In this document: one piece after another, positions 35,419 to 44,133 of the stretch
How positions within the stretch are numbered: position 1 is the first letter of the stretch
How the letters are laid out: each line of letters opens with the position of its first letter
Made by a program: the position numbers and the translations under genes
From: Pseudoalteromonas sp.
GTDB lineage: Bacteria > Pseudomonadota > Gammaproteobacteria > Enterobacterales > Alteromonadaceae
Direction: 5' to 3'
Assembly: GCF_018402495.1 (NCBI RefSeq)
Contig: NZ_JAGYIU010000001.1
Location: 806,001-870,000 of the forward strand
Length of the DNA: 64,000 bases
The notes under the pieces: generated by a model
Seen by the model: only the letters and a program-made list of their open reading frames with translations
Databases searched by the model: none
What the model was told of the DNA's origin: nothing

Positions 35419-36627
35419 ATGAAAAGAAAATTAGTATCGCTAGCAATTGCGGGGATTTTAGCTGCTCCAAGTGTTTCAGCAGTAGAAGTGTTTAAGGATG
35501 AAAAAAATACAGTCGCAGTAGGCGGATATATTGATGCGCGAGTGATAAATACTCAAGGTCAAAACGAAATCGTCAATGGTGCCTCACGAATTAATTTTGA
35601 TTTTAAACGCCAACTAAAAAACGGCTGGGAAGCAATGGCTTTAGTTGAATGGGGTGTCAACCCTGTTGGCAGTAGCGATATTGTATACAACAACCGTTTT
35701 GAATCTATTCAAGATGAGTTTTTATATAATCGTTTAGGTTATGCAGGACTTAAACACGATAAATACGGCCAAATTACGATTGGTAAACAATGGGGTGCGT
35801 GGTTTGATGTTGTCTATGCAACAAACTACAGCTATGTATGGGATGGTAACGCTGCCGGTGTTTACACTTACAACAAAGACGATGGTGCAGTAAATGGTAC
35901 TGGTCGTGGTGATAAAACACTGCAATACCGTAATAGCTACAACGACTTTGACTTTAGTGTTCAAACTCAGTTAAAAAATAGCGCTTTTTATACTTGTGAT
36001 GTAAGTAATATTACAGAATCACAATGCCAAGCAAATTTTGAGTCTGGGGATGCTGCTGCACAACAAGTTGAATTTAACTATACGTTTGGCGGTGCAGTAA
36101 CCTATAACGTGACTGATAAGCTAAAACTGACTGCGGGTGTTAACCGCGGTGAGTTTGAATTAACCTATGGCGACGGGACAACCCGCTCTGTCGACGATTT
36201 AATTTATGGGGCAGGTATTATTTGGGGCAATATTGATGCGCCAGGCTTGTATGTAGCCGCTAATATCAACAAAAACAAAAACCACGATACAGATAACATT
36301 GGTCGCTTAATTAAAGATGCGATTGGTATTGAAACATTTGTGTCGTATCGCTTTGATAACGATTTTAGACCATTTATTGCCTATAACTTATTTGATGCAG
36401 GTGATGACTACGTAATTCAACCAAACTTTAACGCCGATCCTAACGATGTATTTAAACGTCAGTTTGCAGTTATTGGTGTGCATTACTTAATAGACCAAAA
36501 CACCCAACTTTATGTAGAAGCACGTAAAGACTTTGGTGATTTTGAAAGTAATAATAAACAGCAGCAAGCGCTAATGGAGCAATCTGAAGATGACGGTATT
36601 GCTTTTGGTTTTAGATACGTTCTTTAA
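35419..36627 (+). CDS. Outer-membrane porin (Gram-negative general porin type)
   Basis: A 402-residue beta-barrel protein. The signal peptide MKRKLVSLAIAGILAAPSVS is cut after VSA. Strands typical of trimeric porins follow: VAVGGYIDARV, GWEAMALVEWG, NRLGYAGLKHDKYGQITIGK (with the RxGYxGL-type hairpin), LQYRNSYNDFDFSVQTQ and the terminal IAFGFRYVL. A Cys pair in the loop TCDVSNITESQCQ may form a disulfide. It ends in Leu rather than the usual Phe. It lets small solutes through the outer membrane; specificity is unknown. It stands alone behind a long leader region and ends in a strong terminator. Confidence 0.92.
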   Translation: MKRKLVSLAIAGILAAPSVSAVEVFKDEKNTVAVGGYIDARVINTQGQNEIVNGASRINFDFKRQLKNGWEAMALVEWGVNPVGSSDIVYNNRFESIQDEFLYNRLGYAGLKHDKYGQITIGKQWGAWFDVVYATNYSYVWDGNAAGVYTYNKDDGAVNGTGRGDKTLQYRNSYNDFDFSVQTQLKNSAFYTCDVSNITESQCQANFESGDAAAQQVEFNYTFGGAVTYNVTDKLKLTAGVNRGEFELTYGDGTTRSVDDLIYGAGIIWGNIDAPGLYVAANINKNKNHDTDNIGRLIKDAIGIETFVSYRFDNDFRPFIAYNLFDAGDDYVIQPNFNADPNDVFKRQFAVIGVHYLIDQNTQLYVEARKDFGDFESNNKQQQALMEQSEDDGIAFGFRYVL

Positions 36628-36669
36628 TATCAGTTGAGCTTTCAAGCTTAAAATCACAAAGCGAAACTT

Positions 36670-36699
36670 AAAGCCCTGCAAAATAGCAGGGCTTTTTTT
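36670..36699 (+). terminator. Terminator of the porin gene
   Basis: AAAGCCCTGC-AAAATA-GCAGGGCTTTTTTT, a ten-base perfect stem with a T-run, 43 bp after the porin stop. Confidence 0.93.
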
Positions 36700-36723
36700 C
36701 GATTTGTTTAGTTGAAGCTTGAG

Positions 36724-36906
36724 CTATTTTTTCTTAAATGCTTTTTTTAACGCACGCGTCCCCTCTGTTGGCCCTAGAATAAGCCATAAAAAAGCAACCC
36801 CTCCTGGGACTAAAAGTGCTTTTAATATTGGCCCTAGCAAATAAGAATAAAAATAAATTAGTGGAATAAAAAGTACATAACCAATAACACGTTTGATAAA
36901 CTTCAT
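36724..36906 (-). CDS. Small hypothetical membrane protein
   Basis: A 60-residue protein with two hydrophobic segments (VIGYVLFIPLIYFYSYLLG and ALLVPGGVAFLWLILG) and a basic C-terminus (RALKKAFKKK). The ATG at 36906 has a plausible AAGGATG ribosome site. A longer reading frame overlaps it in another frame with a less membrane-like sequence and is rejected. It is divergent from a TetR gene 111 bp away. Family not recognised. Confidence 0.6.
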   Translation of the reverse strand: MKFIKRVIGYVLFIPLIYFYSYLLGPILKALLVPGGVAFLWLILGPTEGTRALKKAFKKK

Positions 36907-36926
36907 GTAACATCCTTATAAAAATG

Positions 36927-36936
36927 AGCGCGCTCA
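36927..36936. promoter_or_regulatory. Possible operator between the TetR gene and a small membrane gene
   Basis: GAGCGCGCTC is a perfect palindrome just upstream of the leftward small-protein gene, with a second GAGCGCG/CGCGCTC half-copy at about 36950-36957 (GATCGCGCTCAATT). Paired sites in a divergent intergenic region next to a TetR gene are suggestive, but no binding evidence exists. Confidence 0.4.
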
Positions 36937-37017
36937 AAATATTAATTGATCGCGCTCAATTAATCAAATAATGATTTAGCCCTTTTATTTAACAAACAAG
37001 TAAAGCATTGAAATATA

Positions 37018-37539
37018 ATGAGTAAAAAAGAAAAGACACGCGATAAAATTTTAGCTTCAGCATGGGAATTATTTTTGCTGCAAGGTTACGATCACACATC
37101 AACAAGAGAAATAGCGGTTGCAGCCAATGTTGCTGTAGGTACAGTGTTTAGTCATTTTGAAAATAAAATTGATTTATTGATGGCCGGTATGCAACAACAA
37201 ATAGCCGTTATTATTAACCAAGCAAAGCAGTTAGATACGCAGCACTCCCCTCGATTAAAGTTACGTCATTACGCTCATCCGCTTTATTCTTTTTATTGCG
37301 AAAATAGTGAATTTAGTAAGCTATTAATTAGCGACATCATTTGGAGAACGTTTTTTTTTAAAGCGCAGATGGATGAGTTTAAACAACTGCTTTTTAGTGA
37401 ACAACCGAAGTTTAATGAAACAAAAGCAAGCGTAATGATGGACTGTTATTTTATGACCTTAATAGATGGGTTAAACGATCCCTTACCTAATGCTGAAAAT
37501 ATGCTTAGACAGTTAAGTAATAAAATAGCGCTTTTGTAA
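37018..37539 (+). CDS. TetR family transcriptional regulator
   Basis: A 173-residue regulator. The N-terminal helix-turn-helix is canonical: TRDKILASAWELFLLQGYDH, TREIAVAANVAVGTVFSHF, ENKIDLLMAG (about 7-62). The C-terminal ligand domain has no recognised class. It is divergent from the small membrane protein at 36724, which may be a target; no clear shared palindrome was seen in the 111-bp gap apart from GAGCGCGCTC at 36927-36936, which is a perfect 10-bp palindrome and a possible operator. The regulated pathway is unknown. Confidence 0.88.
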   Translation: MSKKEKTRDKILASAWELFLLQGYDHTSTREIAVAANVAVGTVFSHFENKIDLLMAGMQQQIAVIINQAKQLDTQHSPRLKLRHYAHPLYSFYCENSEFSKLLISDIIWRTFFFKAQMDEFKQLLFSEQPKFNETKASVMMDCYFMTLIDGLNDPLPNAENMLRQLSNKIALL

Positions 37540-37560
37540 TTAAGTCCTAAACGTATAGAC

Positions 37561-37597
37561 CGGTGCTGATATAAATAAAGCACCGCCCACCTTTTTT
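37561..37597 (+). terminator. Terminator of the TetR gene
   Basis: CGGTGCT and AGCACCG pair around an 11-nt loop, followed by CCCACC and a T6 run at about 37592-37597. It lies 21 bp after the TetR stop. The gap between stem and T-run weakens the call. Confidence 0.6.
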
Positions 37598-37797
37598 GTT
37601 ATTTAAATTCTTTATTTAACGACCCAGATAGCCAAACTCAACAAGCGTTATAAACCCACCACTCCACTTATGCGTAAATTGATAATTTATATTACCCCAT
37701 TGCGAAGATTACCTTTAAACACCATTTAGTATGATGTGTTCCTCCATGTATTGCCTTACATCCACCAGCCATTTACACCATAAAATAAGGTAATTTA

Positions 37798-37845
37798 TAG
37801 CAAAACAGCTTAACTGTACATATATACAGCTAAGCCGTTTTGCTA
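37798..37845. repeat. Long near-perfect inverted repeat downstream of the decayed esterase
   Basis: Arms of about 20 bases (TAGCAAAACAGCTTAACTGT and its partner ending GCCGTTTTGCTA) pair with only two A-C mismatches. Read leftward the mismatches become G-U wobbles, so RNA made from the minus strand would form an unbroken hairpin. It lies 33 bp beyond the esterase remnant stop, suiting a terminator of that gene, and could also be a small mobile repeat. Confidence 0.65.
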
Positions 37846-37877
37846 GTGCTACTCTTAATTAAAGTTTAACAATATTC

Positions 37878-38908
37878 TTAATTAATAAATTCATCATAGA
37901 CCGTTAAAGCCCACGTAATACTCAATGCTGGATTATCATTATGCTTTGCATCAGGGTTTACTTTACTCCTCCACGCTAACCAGTTACTAGTATGGCTTAC
38001 TAAACTTTGCTCTAAGTTATTGTAAGCCTCAAGCATTAATTTATGCTCAGCCCCGCCAACAGTAAAATAAGGTGGGTCTATAGTAGCTCTGTGTTTTAGC
38101 TTGTAAAAAGGTATTAAGATGATTTACTACGGTCATATCGTCGTACCAAGCCGCAGGACTAAATGCAAAGTAACCATTAAATAGCATTGGTTTGGTGTGC
38201 AGCGTATATAAAGTAAAACTGCCCCCTGCCGAAAATCCCGTTAATATACGGTTTTCAGTTAACCTGTATTTAGCCTCTAAATAAGTAATACCAATTCGCT
38301 TAATTAAGTGGTCTATTTTGAGGCTGTAAAAACGAGTTGATAGCTAGGCAAAAAATTCGCTATTTAGTTGTTCTAAATGAGAGTTTTTTAACACAGGTAG
38401 CGACACGTTTAGCCGCGCAAAATGATTAAGTATTATTGCGGATTGGTATAAGTAGCTCCTGCTCTATAAAAGCTAAAAACAAATCAGCTTTACCAAAAAT
38501 TTCGGGCGAAGTTTCATGTTTAGGCCGAGGATTTGTATTAACGTCCTTCCTTGCATAAGGTGGTACTAAATCACGATTTCGAGTATCGATAAAAAACTGA
38601 TTAGGTATAGCAACTAAAATAGCCTCATTTAATATGCTTTCAGTATTTAATGCTTTTAGTGCCTTATCCCAATTAGCTAAATTAAAATTACCATCTGTTT
38701 TTATAATAAGTGGATACGCTTTATTTTTGTCAAAATCATCGGGTAATCTTATAAATACCTTACGAGACTCATTAAGCACTTTCGAATCTAAGGTTTCATC
38801 AACAAAGTCTGAAACATTATTTTGATAATAACTAAACCCAGTTATTGCAAACCCAAATACACTAACAGCGAACAATACATTTAAAATAATCGCTTTTTTA
38901 ATTCTCAT
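37878..38908 (-). pseudogene. Decayed alpha/beta-hydrolase esterase
   Basis: The first 160 codons (38908-38426) encode a signal-anchor (AIILNVLFAVSVFGFAITGF) and the start of a PF00756-type esterase (KVFIRLPDDFDKNKAYPLII, FLAFIEQELLIP). The reading frame then stops. Beyond it, homologous sequence resumes in shifted frames: LKIDHLIKRIGITYLEAKYR, NRILTGFSAGGSFTLYTL with the nucleophile motif G-x-S-x-G, and FNGYFAFSPAAWYDD. A further single-base shift in a T5 run near 38108 is needed to reach the C-terminal TVGGAEHKLMLEAY and VYDEFIN, ending at 37878. At least two breaks make it non-functional. The start overlaps the upstream GNAT gene stop by 4 bp. Confidence 0.8.
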
Positions 38909-39414
38909 GCGCCATCCATTTTAGTTAATTGCTTATGCCATACACCGTTATTAAGTTGCTGCTTAAATACAAAGCCAAGTTTAGTAAGCAAGTTATAACA
39001 GCGTACGTTTTTACCATGAATTTCTGCATATAAGTGCTCAATGTTTAAAGAGCTATGCACTTCACTGACAAAGCCTTTAAGTACTTCTTGCATTAAGCCT
39101 TGCTGCCAATAAAAAGGATCGAGTTCGAAGCCCAAATAAGCACTTTGGGTTTGGCTATTTATGTTATATAAACCACAGGTACCAATTAGGTCGCCAGATA
39201 TATTATGTTCAATCGCAAGCCGAACCCCTTCACCTTGGTAATAACTCGAGATATCATCTTGAATTAACTGCTTAATATGCTGTTTATTTAGCGGGGTTTT
39301 ATAATCGTTAAACTCATAAACGAGTGGATTATTTAAAATTGTTAATAGCGCTGCGCCGTGTTTGTGGGTAATTAAACGTAAGGTAACGCGGGGTAATTTT
39401 ATAGTTTTAAACAT
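38905..39414 (-). CDS. GNAT family N-acetyltransferase (RimJ/RimL-like)
   Basis: A 169-residue GNAT protein. LPRVTLRLITHKHGAALLTI opens the fold, GDLIGTCGLYNINSQTQSAYLGFEL is the central sheet, YWQQGLMQEVLKGFV the acetyl-CoA-binding loop (Q-x-G-L-M in place of RGxGxA) and NVRCYNLLTKLGFVF the C-terminal helix-strand. Such enzymes acetylate amino termini or small amines; the substrate is unknown. The stop overlaps the start of the decayed esterase gene by 4 bp, suggesting former co-translation. Confidence 0.85.
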   Translation of the reverse strand: MFKTIKLPRVTLRLITHKHGAALLTILNNPLVYEFNDYKTPLNKQHIKQLIQDDISSYYQGEGVRLAIEHNISGDLIGTCGLYNINSQTQSAYLGFELDPFYWQQGLMQEVLKGFVSEVHSSLNIEHLYAEIHGKNVRCYNLLTKLGFVFKQQLNNGVWHKQLTKMDGA

Positions 39415-39513
39415 GCCTACGCCAAATAAAGTAAACGCGCTTTAAATAGCACTTTATAGAGCGTCATTATTAACTTACCATACCGTATTCACAAGCATTA
39501 ATTGAGATAAACT

Positions 39514-39717
39514 ATGAGTGACAATTTTAAAGTAATACAACCAACTACTACTGTTTACTGCCCAAAACGTGGTGAAGGTTGGACCCTTACCGGCATTACT
39601 AATATTAACGAGTTTACGTCGGTTATGTTTGATGGTGTACGTTACACCTTACCAGCGAGAGAGATTGTAGAGCAGTTGCTGCCTAACCAATTAGCGCGTG
39701 AACAGCAAAATAGCTAA
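39514..39717 (+). CDS. Small hypothetical protein
   Basis: A 67-residue soluble protein (starting MSDNFKVIQPTTTVYCPKRG; later FTSVMFDGVRYTLPAREIVE). A plausible weak ribosome site (GAGAT) precedes ATG 39514. The sequence looks real: compact, no low complexity, balanced codon use. No family is recognised; the beta-rich start followed by a helix suggests a small barrel-like domain. It stands alone between leftward genes. Confidence 0.6.
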   Translation: MSDNFKVIQPTTTVYCPKRGEGWTLTGITNINEFTSVMFDGVRYTLPAREIVEQLLPNQLAREQQNS

Positions 39718-39732
39718 ATTAAACAAAATTTA

Positions 39733-40203
39733 TCACGTAACCATATGTACACAGTTTTCTGGTAATGGGCTTAAGTTTTGATTTTCTGGGGTATTAGCAG
39801 CAACTTTAAAGCCTAGCTTTTTATAAGCCGATACTGCTGCTAGGTTGTTTTTATAAACAAACAATGAGCAATCATTAACATTTAAGTTTAATTGCCCATG
39901 TTTACATAATGCTTTAATTAGGGTGGCTGCAATTCCCTCCCCCCTTCGTATAGGGTTTACTATTAAACGCGCCAAATGACATTTGTTTTTTTGTTGATAA
40001 TATTGCCCAAAAGCGAGTAATGCGTTTTGTTGTCCAACCAATACAAAAGAAGTCGAGACATCAAGGTTTAAGTCTTCAATAAAAGTCTGCGCCGTAAATG
40101 GGTACCTAAAGTAAGGGCCAGCCCATTGAGTTATGTCATGTTGATCATTAAACCAACTCATTAGCTCGATAATATGCGTATTATTAAGTGGTTGTAATGT
40201 CAT
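39733..40203 (-). CDS. GNAT family N-acetyltransferase
   Basis: A 156-residue GNAT protein if started at ATG 40203 (MTLQPLNNTHIIELM), the usual GNAT opening; a TTG at 40224 overlapping the upstream gene would add seven residues. Features are ALLAFGQYYQQKNKCHLARL, the acetyl-CoA loop VNPIRRGEGIAATLIKAL (R-R-G-x-G-x-A) and NLAAVSAYKKLGFKV. It lies just after the CPXCG-motif gene on the same strand, so both are likely co-transcribed. The acetyl acceptor is unknown. Confidence 0.85.
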   Translation of the reverse strand: MTLQPLNNTHIIELMSWFNDQHDITQWAGPYFRYPFTAQTFIEDLNLDVSTSFVLVGQQNALLAFGQYYQQKNKCHLARLIVNPIRRGEGIAATLIKALCKHGQLNLNVNDCSLFVYKNNLAAVSAYKKLGFKVAANTPENQNLSPLPENCVHMVT

Positions 40204-40220
40204 TCGCCTTGTTGATTCCT

Positions 40221-40415
40221 TCAAAACGCTTCATCTTCACTGTATACATTTACATTAAGTTCGTCGTTATCTTCAAATACAACAAACGAAATCGGCTTAC
40301 AACACACTTGGCAGTCTTCTATGTATTGCTCATCAATATCAGCCACATCAATTAATACTTCTATGGTTTCGCCGCAGTAAGGACAACTAATTGACTTTTC
40401 GGTTAACTGGTTCAT
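40221..40415 (-). CDS. CPXCG motif-containing cysteine-rich protein
   Basis: A 64-residue protein with a zinc-ribbon-like pair of knuckles: SCPYCGETIEVLID near the N-terminus and DCQVCCKPISFVV later, followed by an acidic C-terminus. It matches the CPXCG family, small proteins of unknown function. ATG 40415 is chosen because AAGGGG lies 6-8 bp upstream; an upstream TTG would place this site inside the gene. It is followed by a GNAT gene with a short spacer or overlap. Confidence 0.82.
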   Translation of the reverse strand: MNQLTEKSISCPYCGETIEVLIDVADIDEQYIEDCQVCCKPISFVVFEDNDELNVNVYSEDEAF

Positions 40416-40510
40416 GTTTTCCCCTTTCAAATTTACATAAGGTTATAATTTCACTTTAGTAAACAACCTTATATATGACAATGCTCGTAAAGTGATTTAA
40501 TAATTCAAAT

Positions 40511-41110
40511 TTAAACAGCGTTAGCTAAAATATTGTTTAACTTAATTAAATCAACTAAGCCATGTTGGTTCTGATTTAAAAAATAATCGCATTGCCAACG
40601 CTGAGTAACTTTAGCAGAGTTACTAAATGCGCCAGTCCCTTTTAATGCCCTACTTTCGCTCCAAGGCGGAAATACTCTAAAAGCCGTTTTACCTTTATAG
40701 TTTCTACCTGTGACGATGCCTTTTTTAACTAACAATTTAATCGGAAATAAAAAGAAACCTTTTTGTATATTTGCTACTTGGTTATTAATAGTGGTTAATC
40801 CATCACTTGAAACCGCTACTAATAAATAGTCACACTCATTGGTAAATGGAATTGGTTTAGAATTACTCAAATCCGCTGGGCGTTTCCATAGTGCTAAAAA
40901 AGCGCCAGGTCTGTCGGGTGTAATTTTAGCTTTTCTGTAAATTATACGTTTTTGGTTTAAGGTAAATGCATAGCCATGGTATTGGGCATTTTGATTATGA
41001 GGTATCAACTCATCAGCGTTTGGTAGTTTATACCCTGAGGGAGCAAAGTTGTTTTGTAAAATGATTAATAATTCATCATGCAAATGATCATTCGTCATTA
41101 AACTTTTCAT
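40511..41110 (-). CDS. MepB family protein
   Basis: About 199 residues from Met at 41110 (MKSLMTNDHLHDELLII); a TTG at 41155 or an ATG 9 bases upstream are possible alternatives. The core YHGYAFTLNQKRIIYRKAKI, PGAFLALWKRP, FLFPIKLLVKKGIVTG and AFRVFPPWSE matches MepB, first named for a gene next to a multidrug efflux pump in Staphylococcus aureus. The function is unknown. It is a single leftward gene divergent from msrA. Confidence 0.8.
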   Translation of the reverse strand: MKSLMTNDHLHDELLIILQNNFAPSGYKLPNADELIPHNQNAQYHGYAFTLNQKRIIYRKAKITPDRPGAFLALWKRPADLSNSKPIPFTNECDYLLVAVSSDGLTTINNQVANIQKGFFLFPIKLLVKKGIVTGRNYKGKTAFRVFPPWSESRALKGTGAFSNSAKVTQRWQCDYFLNQNQHGLVDLIKLNNILANAV

Positions 41111-41233
41111 ATCTCGCATCCGTTTTATATAAAGTGAGTTCAAACCCTTAAGCAACTTTGTAATGAAAGAGTTTTTAAAATTAGCGGGTCTTACTATACA
41201 AGTATTTATACATAACTAAAGGTGAACATTTTT

Positions 41234-41830
41234 ATGAAACACACATTAGCGCTAGCATTGACCTCTATGGGGCTTTTGTTTAGCTCATTAACATACGCTA
41301 AAACCGAACAAGCTATTTTAGCCGGTGGCTGTTTTTGGTGTATGGAAAGTGACTTTGAAAAACTCGAAGGTGTAACCGATGTGATCTCAGGCTTTACTGG
41401 TGGTGAACTTAAAAATCCAACCTACAATGGTAATCACCAAGGCCACTACGAAGCTGTTCTGGTTACCTACAACACTAATGTATTAAGCTATCAAGATATT
41501 TTAAACCATTACTGGGTGAATATTGATCCTTTTGACGCAAAAGGTCAGTTTTGTGATAAAGGCCCAAGCTACCGTAGTGCGATTTTTGTTGCTAATGAGC
41601 AACAGCGACAATTAGCTAAGCAATCTAAACAAGCGGTAGTTAACGAATTTCCTGAGCAAACGGTAGTAACCTCTATTCTCGATGCTAAAACCTTTTACCC
41701 TATAAAGGGCGATGAAAGTTATCACCAAGATTACTACAAAAATAATCCTATTCGTTATAACACCTATCGCTGGCGTTGTGGCCGTGATAGTCGCTTAGAA
41801 GATATTTGGGGCGATAGAGTTACCCACTGA
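41234..41830 (+). CDS. msrA: Peptide-methionine (S)-S-oxide reductase MsrA, exported
   Basis: A 198-residue enzyme with a signal peptide (MKHTLALALTSMGLLFSSLT, cut after TYA). ATG 41234 follows AAAGGTGA with good spacing; the earlier GTG 41222 is rejected. The catalytic GGCFWCME supplies the reactive Cys, with FDAKGQFCDKGPSYRS and the resolving Cys in YRWRCGRDSR near the C-terminus. It repairs oxidised methionine in proteins. The signal peptide places it in the periplasm, where it would mend envelope proteins. A downstream hairpin terminator ends the transcript. Confidence 0.93.
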   Translation: MKHTLALALTSMGLLFSSLTYAKTEQAILAGGCFWCMESDFEKLEGVTDVISGFTGGELKNPTYNGNHQGHYEAVLVTYNTNVLSYQDILNHYWVNIDPFDAKGQFCDKGPSYRSAIFVANEQQRQLAKQSKQAVVNEFPEQTVVTSILDAKTFYPIKGDESYHQDYYKNNPIRYNTYRWRCGRDSRLEDIWGDRVTH

Positions 41831-41842
41831 GTTTATAAACCA

Positions 41843-41869
41843 AAAGGCTGCAAAAATTGCAGTCTTTCT
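41843..41869 (+). terminator. Terminator of msrA
   Basis: AAAGGCTGC-AAAAATT-GCAGTCTTT hairpin (one G-T pair) followed by a short T-rich tail, 12 bp after the msrA stop. Confidence 0.7.
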
Positions 41870-41955
41870 AATATTTAAGCAAAGTAATAGCAGACTAATT
41901 ATTTATTCTATTCTCAAAGCCGCAAGCCCGCTCAAAAATTCATTTTTTAAGACGG

Positions 41956-42138
41956 TTAAATAGGCTTCCTATCATGATTATTTCTTTTTATAGGAAACAC
42001 CTTAAACCAAAATGCCATTTCAAAAACAAAGCCCGCAATAATAAAAATAAATAAGCCAGTGGTGCTACCGTATGAATAACACGCAATAGCGGCAATAATT
42101 AATGCAGCTAAAATCAACCATTTTATAAATACACTCAT
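41956..42138 (-). CDS. Small hypothetical membrane protein
   Basis: A 60-residue protein with two hydrophobic helices (LILAALIIAAIACYSYG and TGLFIFIIAGFVFEMAFW) and a basic tail (KRNNHDRKPI). It starts at ATG 42138 with a weak GAG-type ribosome site. No family is recognised. It lies 44 bp downstream of another small membrane gene on the same strand. Confidence 0.55.
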   Translation of the reverse strand: MSVFIKWLILAALIIAAIACYSYGSTTGLFIFIIAGFVFEMAFWFKVFPIKRNNHDRKPI

Positions 42139-42182
42139 CTCTAATACCCAGTGATTAATAATATAGTTTGAATTAGCAACTA

Positions 42183-42422
42183 TCAGTTATTTCTTGATTC
42201 TTTAATAAAGCGATATCTAAATTCAGACAAGTAACCGAGTACCATAACCAACATTGTAGAATTAAAATCGCCATTAATAAGAAGCGTCCAAATATACTCT
42301 TTAGTATTAAAGCTGATGTATACGCTCATTACAAACGCAACAATGCTACACCCCTTAAACATCCATGAATATTCACCAAAAAAAGACTCAAACATACTTT
42401 TATCAATAGGTTTATCTTCCAT
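42183..42422 (-). CDS. Small hypothetical membrane protein
   Basis: A 79-residue protein (MEDKPIDKSMFESFFGEYSW) with one strong hydrophobic helix (MFKGCSIVAFVMSVYISF) and a second weaker one (TMLVMVLGYLSEF). AAGGAG five bases before ATG 42422 fixes the start; the ATG 15 bases upstream is rejected because the ribosome site would be inside it. No family is recognised. Confidence 0.65.
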   Translation of the reverse strand: MEDKPIDKSMFESFFGEYSWMFKGCSIVAFVMSVYISFNTKEYIWTLLINGDFNSTMLVMVLGYLSEFRYRFIKESRNN

Positions 42423-42699
42423 AATAACTCCTTGCATTTACAACGTTTTTTAATAAGTTTGCTTATCGTTATAGCTAGCTTATTACATGTCTATTATATC
42501 GTTAAAGTTAAATGTTACGGATTGTTTCAATCGAAAAATCTCAGACACTACCATGATTAAATTTGCAAATAAGGCATTTAAGCTTGTCCTTTAGTTTGTT
42601 GAAAAGTTATGCTTTGATGCACTAATAAAAGGTTTAATCTCTTGAGTCTACTAACTACATTTTAGTACAACATAATTATAAAAATAGTAAGAGAACACA

Positions 42700-43893
42700 A
42701 TGACAAAAAATACAAACAACAGCGTAGTAATTTTAAGTGCTGTACGCACAGCAATTGGTAGCTTTGGTGGCAGCCTTAAAGATTTTAGCCCCGCTGAGCT
42801 TGGCACACTGTGCGCAAAAGAAGCTCTAACCCGGTCTAAACTATCTCCTAACCAAGTAGGTTCATGTGTGGTGGGCAAAGTTATTCATAACGGTACTAAA
42901 GACGCATACCTTTCAAGAATCATTGGGCTAGATGCGGGGTTACCTATTAGTAGTCACGCAGTAACTCTCAACCGATTATGTGGCTCTGGTCTTGAAGCCA
43001 TTATACAAGCGGCACAACAAATTCAATTAGGTGATGTAGATGCAGCCCTTGCTGGCGGAGCAGAAAGCATGAGTAGCTCTGCCTATACCCTTGAAAGTAA
43101 CCGCTGGGGGCAAAAAATGGGTAATAGCACTATGGTTGATGAGCTCACCACGACCTTACAAGACCCATGGGATAATAACCCGATGGGAATAACTGCTGAA
43201 AACATTGCAGAAAAATATTCAATTAGCCGTCAGCAGCAAGACGAGTACGCAGCAAACAGCCATCACAAAGCAGCAAAAGCCATTGCTGCAGATCATTTTA
43301 AACAGCAGATTGTGCCTATCGAGATTAAATCACGTAAAGGCACGCACGTTTTTGACACCGACGAACATGTTCGCGCCGATACCACAGCCGATAAACTTGC
43401 AACTTTAAAGCCCTACTTTAAAAAAGATGGCACCGTTACCGCAGCAAGCTCATCAGGTATAAACGATGGTGCAGCCATGTTGGTACTTATGTCAGAGCAA
43501 AAAGCCAATGAGCAAGGTTTAAAACCACTCGCTCGTTTAGTGGGTTATGCCAGAGCAGGCGTTGATCCTACTTTAATGGGTATCGGCCCTATTCCTGCAG
43601 TACAACAGGTATTTGAAAAAACCGGCTTAACCATCGACGATATAGATGTAATTGAATCTAACGAGGCCTTTGCAGTACAAGCACTGTGCGTTGCCAACGA
43701 GTTAAACTTCCCTGCCCATAAGGTAAACCCGAATGGCGGCGCTATTGCACTTGGTCACCCTGTTGGAGCAACGGGCGCCATACTAACGACCAAATGCTTG
43801 TATGAGCTTAAACGTATCAATGGTAAATATGGGTTAGTCACAATGTGTATTGGTGGCGGACAAGGCATTGCAGCCATTTTTGAAGCGCTTTGA
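42700..43893 (+). CDS. Acetyl-CoA C-acetyltransferase (thiolase)
   Basis: A 397-residue thiolase. The nucleophilic Cys94 is in [12 protein letters not shown], with [38 protein letters not shown] (His) and [14 protein letters not shown] (second Cys) completing the active site. It condenses two acetyl-CoA to acetoacetyl-CoA or cleaves 3-ketoacyl-CoA. It is a single gene, not next to other beta-oxidation or PHB genes, so the direction of use is unclear. A good AGAGAA ribosome site precedes ATG 42700. Length and motifs fit biosynthetic or degradative types equally. Confidence 0.93.
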   Translation: MTKNTNNSVVILSAVRTAIGSFGGSLKDFSPAELGTLCAKEALTRSKLSPNQVGSCVVGKVIHNGTKDAYLSRIIGLDAGLPISSHAVTLNRLCGSGLEAIIQAAQQIQLGDVDAALAGGAESMSSSAYTLESNRWGQKMGNSTMVDELTTTLQDPWDNNPMGITAENIAEKYSISRQQQDEYAANSHHKAAKAIAADHFKQQIVPIEIKSRKGTHVFDTDEHVRADTTADKLATLKPYFKKDGTVTAASSSGINDGAAMLVLMSEQKANEQGLKPLARLVGYARAGVDPTLMGIGPIPAVQQVFEKTGLTIDDIDVIESNEAFAVQALCVANELNFPAHKVNPNGGAIALGHPVGATGAILTTKCLYELKRINGKYGLVTMCIGGGQGIAAIFEAL

Positions 43894-44133
43894 TTCTAAG
43901 TTTATAACAACTATTTGATATCACATTAGGTTTAAATATAAAGGCTTTATTCACAAGGAGTACTAAGAGACGCTTTGCTTTTAGAGAAAATAAAAACGTG
44001 GAAGTTATATTCTTTCGTACTCCCCCTCTTGAGTTTCCCTTTGTGAAAATCGATTTTAAGGCTTTTTTCACTTAGGGAGATAAAAGTTGCGTCAACTTAT
44101 AGGTTAACTATCAAACATGAGAAAAACTCTCGT

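Noticed and set aside
36734..36937. 67-codon leftward frame overlapping the small membrane gene
   Set aside because: The overlapping 60-residue frame has a better ribosome site and clean membrane segments; this one is a frame-shifted shadow.
43950..44045. Inverted repeat TTCACAAGGAGTAC with GTACTCC and TTTGTGAA after the thiolase
   Set aside because: The right arm is interrupted by about 16 bases and the stem is weak, so neither a terminator nor an insertion end is convincing.
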